From assembly GCA_005223375.1 (NCBI GenBank), contig RXOD01006269.1, forward strand, positions 1 to 10,814: a stretch of 10,814 nucleotides of DNA, written 5' to 3'. This document shows, piece by piece, positions 1 through 7,200 of the stretch. The translations under genes were made by a program, and so were the position numbers. The notes under the pieces were generated by a model, which saw only the letters and a program-made list of their open reading frames with translations, had not been told where the DNA came from and made no database searches. Position 1 is the stretch's first letter, and every line of letters starts with the position of its first letter. The stretch is from Amoebophrya sp. AT5.2. Taxonomy: Eukaryota; Sar; Dinophyceae; Syndiniales; Amoebophryaceae.

Positions 1-378
1 GCTGCGGAAGGAAATTATTCCCCGCAGAGCCACGGTCTCTCGCCGTATAGCTCTCGCTGTCGCTCGCGATGCGGCGAGAGACCGTGGCTCTCCGCTGTTG
101 CCGGCGATGTTGAGCCTACGCCTACCTTATTTGCCAAATGAATTATTGTACACGAAATGCTATATGCTTTGAAAATGGTATTGCCTCTTACTTTTAAATT
201 CAATGCTCTTTTCGTCAAACTCGTGTGGTGGTCGCGACTAAGGTTATTCTCAAGAAAGTTTCTTCAGAGTCAGACTTCGACTTCTCAGACATCCCGACCC
301 GACCCAAGATTATGCTACCACTGGCTGCAGCAGCCTTCTCCTGGCCTCTCAGTCCCGGTTCTTTTCCGCGCACATCGG
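1..378 (-). other. Region beyond the stop codon (3' UTR or intergenic)
   Basis: On the minus strand this follows the TGA. It becomes A/T-rich towards 130-220. A minus-strand frame that was a shadow of exon 7 stays open to 215 but has no convincing protein character. Apart from the hairpin element at 26-91 I see nothing in it. Confidence 0.5.
26..91. mobile_element. 66-bp hairpin element with 20-bp inverted ends and CCGC flanks
   Basis: Bases 26-45 and 72-91 are perfect 20-bp inverted repeats around a 26-nt spacer. The 4-bp word CCGC flanks the structure directly on both sides (22-25 and 92-95), as a target-site duplication would. It lies about 290 bp beyond the gene's stop codon. It could be a tiny MITE or introner-like insertion, or an RNA stem-loop in a 3' UTR. 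The inverted repeat is certain; mobility is inference. Confidence 0.6.
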
Positions 379-1217
379 TCACAGCAGGTGTTGTTTTGCG
401 TCTGCATGCACGCGCATGATCTGCAGGTATTCGGCGAAGTCGATCGTGCCGCTCCGGTCGCGGTCCACCGCATCCAGCACGTCGCTCATCAGCATGTGGA
501 CCGCCGGGTCCTTGCTCGCGTCGGGGAACAGGTCCAGCAGGACCTTGCGGAGCCCGTGGCCGTACAAAGCCTTCTCGGTCTTCAAATCGCTGACCTGCAC
601 GGCGTACCGCATGAAGTTCTGCTTGAACCCGAGCACCTCCACGTCGCTGAACCCGGAGAAGCTCTGGTAGTTCTTCTTCGCGAGCTGCCGCGCGATCGCG
701 CAGGCCTGCCGGCACTGCCGCTCGGACATCCACTTGTCCTTCAAAACCGTCTCCGAGGGGGGAATTTTTAGATCAGCATGTTCTTGCGTCGCGGGCTCGT
801 CCGATGGCGGCTCGTGCCTGGGGTCGTGGTCGTCGCGGGTCGCGGACTCCGCAGCAGCACTGCTCGATCGAGCGCTGGCCGGGCTGGCTGCGCTCGCCGC
901 ACTGCCCGGAACATCATGCACGGCGTGTTCGTCGTGGTCCTCCCCAACCCTAATCCCCGCACCAGCAACGCCGGCACCACTAGTAAGGGAAAAATCTTCA
1001 TCTTTCTCAGGGGACGACGGTGCAGCACTCGTCGTGCTGCGTCGCCGGATCAACTCGTTGCGCTGCTCGGAAATGCGCTGCTTCACGCGCAGCATCTCCC
1101 TGGTCTCCTCGTTCGGAATCTCCTCCAGATTGTCCGGCCACTTCACCGGCTCTGGCACAGTCAGCATCGCCAGCATCCCCGCATCAGCGTCCTGCGGAAG
1201 CCAGTCGAGGCCAGGGC
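379..1217 (-). CDS. Exon 7: C-terminal EF-hand lobe
   Basis: Residues about 2106-2384, ending at TGA 381-379. Joining donor 1420 to the CTCTCGCAG acceptor (last intron base 1218) completes a Cys codon and opens a clean frame (PGLDWLPQDADAGMLAML). A helical segment comes next (EETREMLRVKQRISEQRNEL), then an Ala/Ser/Asp/His-rich linker. The terminal lobe has helix LRKVLLDLF followed by the canonical loop DRDRSGTIDFAE at 465-430 (residues about 2357-2368), with Asp1, Asp3, Ser5, Gly6, Ile8 and Glu12. A short helix YLQIMRVH then ends the protein 16 residues later, much as calmodulin ends just after its fourth loop, which supports this stop as genuine. Reading from an internal ATG would drop the Cys-Pro-Gly start. 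Confidence 0.83.
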
Positions 1218-4200
1218 CTGCGAGAGGACGAGCGGGTAGAGAATTATTGATTCTTTTTGCTCTTGTTTCTGCTGGTAGAAGCTCCTAGACCTAGTAGACG
1301 AGCTTGAGCTGCACCTGCAGGTGCTGCTAGAGCAGCTCCTGCTGCTGAAACGGATTACGCGATAGAAACAAATGACAATGAGCCGTCGAACTCGAACAAA
1401 TTTCCATAAAAAATCTGTACACGTCTGCAGCGCCGCTTTGTTGGCCATTTTGAGCGAGGTCGCGTAGCCGAGGCCGATGAGCATGGTGGTGACGCTTTTG
1501 TAGGTGCAGTACCTCTTTCCGTCCAGCGGGTTCAGGTGCGAGATTTGGCCCCAGCGGAAGGTGAAGGACATGTACAGGCTGTCTGTGACTGCTTTCGCCA
1601 CCTTCAAAAAGTCAAAGCGGTCCAGTGCGAAGTCAATCCCGAGCTCGGAGGCTTTCTTCGTCAGTGGCTCCGGCATCGCGTCGTAGCCCAGCCAGCGGAA
1701 GACTTTGTCGAGTTGCGCGATGGAAAGGAAGGTCACCGAGGAATCAGCCCCACGACTCGAGGCCCCCACCCGCTCGCGGTGCCGCCGGTCTAGAGAGATC
1801 AACGGCGTGCCGCGCTTCCTTATCTTCCTCAAGGTTTTCCGCAGGTTGCGTGCAAACTTGATTTTCATGTAGCCAATGTCCTCTAGGCCCGGAGGTTGAT
1901 GTTGGGCCGCTACCGTGCCCCGTGCTGCTCCTGGTGTTGGGCCGGGGAGTTCGTGGGCGGACTTGGACCGCTTCTTCGCGTAGTTCACCTCCTTCGCAAC
2001 GCGCATAGTGGCCGGGTCGTGCAGCACGTCGTTCAGCCACGCACCGTCCTCCTCGTCTAGGTTCGCGAAGGTCTTTTTCGATCTCTTTTCAACAGCTCCC
2101 GGACCCAAAGAAGTAGTCTGCGAGCGGTTGAAGGCCAGGCTGCGGTTGTTGTTGTTGGTGGGGGACCCCTGATCGGTTTGGGTTTGGCCGCCGGGAGAAC
2201 TGGGCGCAGACGCTCCTCCGAGTTCCATGCTGTTTTTGGCGGAGAGCGAGAACAGGTGCTGATGGTGATCGGCCTCGTCCTCGCTGTCGCTGCTGGAGAG
2301 ATTGTCGTGCGCCCGCGCCGCCGCCACCAGGTGGTGGGCCATGGCGGTCGTCGCGTTTTCGCCGTTGCTTGACCGCGAGTTGTCCCGATCCCCCGCGTGG
2401 TCGGAGGACGGCCGCGGCGACCCCGTGCTTTCACCTCCGTTTCCGTTTATTCCGTTCATTCCGTTCGCGTGCGTGCCGGTGGCCCCCGTTTTCGTGACCA
2501 GTGCGGCCATCTTCTGCGAGCGGTTTTCTTCCAGCCTCTTCAGGGTGGACAGCGGTTCCGCGAACTTGTCGAAGGCCGCGTGGTACTCCGCAATTTCCTC
2601 GTTGGAGAACCCCGCCCGCGTGCGAAACAACTTGTACACCTCGTTGAACTCTTCCAGCGTCAGTTCGTCCTGCAGGTCCTTCGCCTTAGAGGGGTGCAAG
2701 AAGATGCTACCAGGTAGTTGCCTCAAAATAGAATCAAAATACAGGAGCCCCCCAAATGCGACCGATGACAGCGGAGCCGACAATCAGAAGCACTGCGCGG
2801 CCCACGCATGGAGCTACAGGCCGAAGAGCCACGCCGAACAGGAACAAAGTGCAGAACGCCAAGAGCTTCCCCAGACAAGCTGTACCACCTGGCCTGTGAA
2901 GCTGCAGCTAGGCCTAAGACTTTCTTGACAACATAGGCAAAAATCTGCTGCCTTCCTCGAAGACGGTGGTGGCAGCACACCACTTAACCACTTTCACGAG
3001 CACCTCCACAGCAGCGCACCACTTTCACGAGAAACCTCCTCGCAGCTAGCAAATTTGAGGCCTAGGGTCTGCAGGCTTGTTGTCATATTCCAAGGCCGCG
3101 TGTCTCGGATGTATTTTGAGCCTTGCTGTTAGCATCCGCGGCTCTTTCTAATCCCCACGTCGGCGTACAAGTCCCGCAGCACGTCCTCGGACACGTTGCA
3201 GGAGTTCACCACACTCAAAATGTGCCGCAGTTCCTCGCTGTCCACGCCTCCACTGCCGTCCGCGTCGGCCTGGTGGAAGCGGTCGCAAACGGACTGCGAG
3301 AAGTACTCCCGGAACAGGGACAAAACATAGAGAACCTGCGGGAAGTTGAACCACCAGTAGTTCTCGGGGGGCAGGTGCTTGTCGGGAATCAGCCAACTCT
3401 TGTGGCTGGCAGTAGAACGACGCGCGCGCATCCGAGCTGCGTACTCGGCGTCTGGTCGTGGGGTTGTTGTAGTGAAGATTCATTCGTATAGATACGTAGT
3501 TTTTAAGAAAGAAAAAGAAAAATAAGATGTTGAGAGAGGTGTTGAGCCTGCAGCTTTTGGGTCTGTGTCTGAGCAAGAGCAGACGAGGCAACTTTCTTTG
3601 ATGATGCCTCAAGCAGCTCGCGAAAAATTCAGTTTACCTTTTCCTTCCTTTGCCACCCCTGCTTCTTCCTCGCTGGACGAGCCCACTAAGTCTATAAACG
3701 GTTTGTCCGCATCCGGCATTCTTAGAGAATCAAGCCACCCATTTTCGGCGACATTTCTGGCAGGTAAATGATCAGCCTCCTGCCGAGAACGAATACGAGA
3801 CGAAACACGGGACAAGATAGGAGACCACTCAAGACCGGCGCCACGTTCTTGCGGCATCCTGGCCGTCGCTTTGTTCTGCTTGCTCTGTTGTACGAGCTGA
3901 AACGAGCAACATCTGCAGACCAAATACTAGACTGACAAAATGAAAATATTCATCAGATGCCATAGCTACAAGACAACTCAGGCCAGCAGCAGCTCTGCCC
4001 CCTGCGCGTTGTATCATGCCAGGCCATAGCTACCAGAGAAACTACAAGACCACCACCATCCATCGCAGGAGCAGGATGTCCCGATAAATAGGGGTTGAAG
4101 ATCCTCTTCGCTTAACATTGGGACCAGGACCTTCTCCGCCAGCAGTTTCCGCAGCAGGTCCGGGTCGCCCTCCGGGTCCTGCGTGCCGAAGCGGTTCTCC

Positions 4201-7200
4201 GCGGCCAATTTCGTCACGCACTGCGCCAGGCACTTTTCGATCTCCCGTTCCGGCAGCTCCTCCGCGGGGTAGCCCAACCAGTTCAACAGCGGGCGCACGG
4301 ACTTCCGCAGGTTTATCAACAACGTCTTTTCGCCGCACTCCACCGCCCACCGCTCCAGTTTCTCCTCAGACGACAGCATGCGCAACTCCATCTCCTCCTC
4401 GGTCTCCGAGACCGTGTTGTACCCGCCGTCCGGATCGACGGCGTTTGCTGCTGCAGCCGCGGCTGCTGGTCCCATGTTGTCAACACCCTGACTCTGGCTC
4501 TTGAACCGCCGTTGGGCACGCATCTTCTGCTTGGCGCGGTTCACCTTGTCCGTGATCTCCTGCACCTCCATCACGAACTTCACGTGGAACTTGGAAAACG
4601 CGTCCTCGATCTCGACGATGTCGTCGCGCGCGAACCCGTGCGACTTCACGGCATAGTAGTACATCCGGGCGAACTGGCCGAAGTTAATCGTCTTCAGCGT
4701 CACCACGTCGACCATCTCCCCGAATTCGTTTACGTACGAACTATTGCCATTGGTATTGGTACTGTTGCCGCTGGCAGGGCGGGTTTTGGTGGGAGGGAGC
4801 AACTCTTTTGCAGCTTTTGGCGGTTTTGGAGGTGGTGCTCCTGCAACGGCGGCCGGGGGGTCGACGTCGGCTTCCTGGCCATCGTGTTCCGCTTGCTCGA
4901 GCTGTACGGTTTCTTCGTCCGTCCTATTTTCCTGGTCGAGGTTGGCGGAAAACCGCACGTTCGTCTTCCGCACGCTGTTGCTCGGAGACGACGCACTTCT
5001 GCCTATGTCAGCCTCCAAATTCTCCGCCGACCCCACTGCATCAACATCAACCGAGCCACCTCTGCCAACGGCTGCGGACTCGACTACAGTCTCCTCGACG
5101 TCTTCCTCTTCCTCCCGAACAACGTGGACCTCGTGTGTCTTCGGCTCGCAGTCGTCGAAAATCGCGCGCACCGCCTCTACGATGTCGTTGGCGTAGCTCT
5201 CCCCCAGGAGCGACCACCCGTTCCGCTTCATCAACAGTGCCAGAAACCCCTTCATGTCCAACAGGGGTTCGTCGTCTGAGGTCGCTTTTGTTCCCGCCTC
5301 CTCGGCCCGCAGCTGCTCCGCCAATTGCGCGAGTGCTCTGGAGCCGTTTCTCCGCCTTCTGACCGCGTCGTGGAAGAGGTCGGACAGGTCCTCCACTTCG
5401 AACGCGCAGTAGGTGTTGTAGAAGGCCAGCCACTCGCTAAAATTCATGCTTCCCGAGCGGCACAGCCCAAGCTCCTGCACCTGTTCTATCTTCGTTTCCG
5501 ACACCCCGATGTGCCGCAGCTGGTGCAGCATCGCGGGGATGCAGGCCACCTGGACCTCGGCCGACTCGGGCGGCGGCCCCACCCGGTGCTTCTCGGAGAG
5601 AATAATACTACGGGCCTTCAACTCAGCCGCGTACTGCCGCATGAAGGCCCTCTCGAGGTGGCTCTTTAGCACAGGGTCGGACTTGGGGGCCGCGAGCAGC
5701 CGCTTCTGGTGGTTCTCGCGCCGGTCGTGGAAGGCCTCCCGTCCCGAATTCTCCACCGCGAAAAACGCGTGCTTGGCGTTCACCAGCGCCTTCACAATGC
5801 CGCGGGGAACGACCAAGTGCGACCGAGTCAGGTAGTGCCCGCCAGACTGGAGACGACCGATCCTGGAGTTGTCCGATGAACGAAGGAACCGTTGATCATT
5901 CGTGCTCTGATATATCCACTCTCTCGCGGTAATATTTCAATAAGACAGGCAGGCTTCTGCCGCTGCGAGTGGGGATAAGATCAAAGTCGTCACTGTCATT
6001 GTCAAGTGCATGACCTCCTACTGTATCGACGACGAACCCGGAAAGCATCGCCAATAAAAGAACGACCGAGGAACGGAACAATCATAATTTTCCACTGTAG
6101 GGCTGAAAAGCAGGGAGCAACCGCAACCGTAATATCAGAAGAAGTGTACTGTTTTGATTTCTGTCGCAGCGGACTCCCCGATTCCGGGTCCCCGGTCCCC
6201 GGACCCGGCATTTCTCCTTCTTCGTCGCTTTCAACTTCTGCCAGGGCTCTTTTTTCTGCCGCTACCGAGGCGCTCCGCATCATCGACTTGCGCATTTGGC
6301 TCACCGACTGGCTGACTTCTCTGTACACGTTCTTTCCCATGCTGTAGCTCACTTTCGTGTCCGTTCCTCCCGCCACGTTCGCGCTCTCGCTGCCCGGGCG
6401 GTTGTAGCTTGGGTGGTTCTCCCTGTAGTTCCGCAGAAAGAAGTCCACGTCCCCGAACTTCCCCCGCGCTAGGTACGACTGGAGGCCCTGCAGCTCCAGT
6501 TTCGAGTTGAACAGCATCCCCAGACTCGAGTGGATCCGCTGCCTTTGCTGGAACAGGTCCTTCTTGTCCCGCGCCTTCTGGGTCTCCACGTTCACCGTGA
6601 TCCGCTCCAGCGCTTCACCGTGGTTCTCGTCCCAGACCACCGTTCCCTTCCCCGCCACCAGCGTGGTGTCCTGCCCCCTGGGCGGCTGCAGCATCATCTG
6701 CCGCGCGGGGAAGAGCTCCACGTTCTCCACCGTCGCCTTCTTCGGCTCCCGGTTCCGCCGCGCCTCCGCCCGTTGTTGTGCAATCAGCCGCACGAACTCC
6801 TTCTTCTGCTCCAGTTTCAGGCTCTGCTTCTCCAGCACCTCCCACAGAAAGTCCACGAAGAACACGCTGCCCAGCAGCGTCTCGTTGGCGTTCCAGGCGG
6901 TGTGGGGGACCCTGCGGCCGCGGTAGAACTCCTTCTCGCTCGGCAGCTGCGTATACACGTCGCGCGCCTTCTCCTGGTTCCCCCGCCGCTCGTCCTGCGC
7001 ACTCCCGAATTAGAAAGATCGCGCCCGCTTCTATGACGAAAAGCTAAAGCAAGGCGCAAAATATGATTGGGAAAAAGCCGCTCAGGCTCTCAGGCACCTG
7101 TCAGGCGGCACAGGCAATCCGCCGGTGCCGTCTGCTCTCTAGTAAACTGTCCCGCGAAGTTTGCTGTTGTTTGATGCGAGTGCTTTACTTGCATCAAGCC

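Noticed and set aside
157..1288. Long plus-strand open frames opposite exon 7
   Set aside because: They mirror the GC-rich codons of the minus-strand exon, have a skewed Arg/Ser/Ala composition and no domain, while the opposite strand carries a clear EF-hand.
1446..1475. Partial resemblance to the dinoflagellate spliced leader (CCATTTTGAG)
   Set aside because: The match is short, on the plus strand and inside exon 6 coding sequence.
2723..2983. 86-codon minus-strand frame within intron 5
   Set aside because: It is out of frame with both neighbours, is Cys/Ser/Arg-rich and low in information, and lies where a phase-consistent intron is predicted.
4512..5279. 255-codon plus-strand frame opposite exon 3
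   Set aside because: It is rich in Leu, Val, His and Arg, as expected for the antisense of Glu/Asp/Lys-rich coding sequence, and shows no recognisable motif.
6186..6210. Near-palindromic CCGGGTCC...GGACCCGG block
   Set aside because: It is explained by in-frame Pro/Gly/Asp codons in exon 2 and has no flanking repeat suggesting an element.
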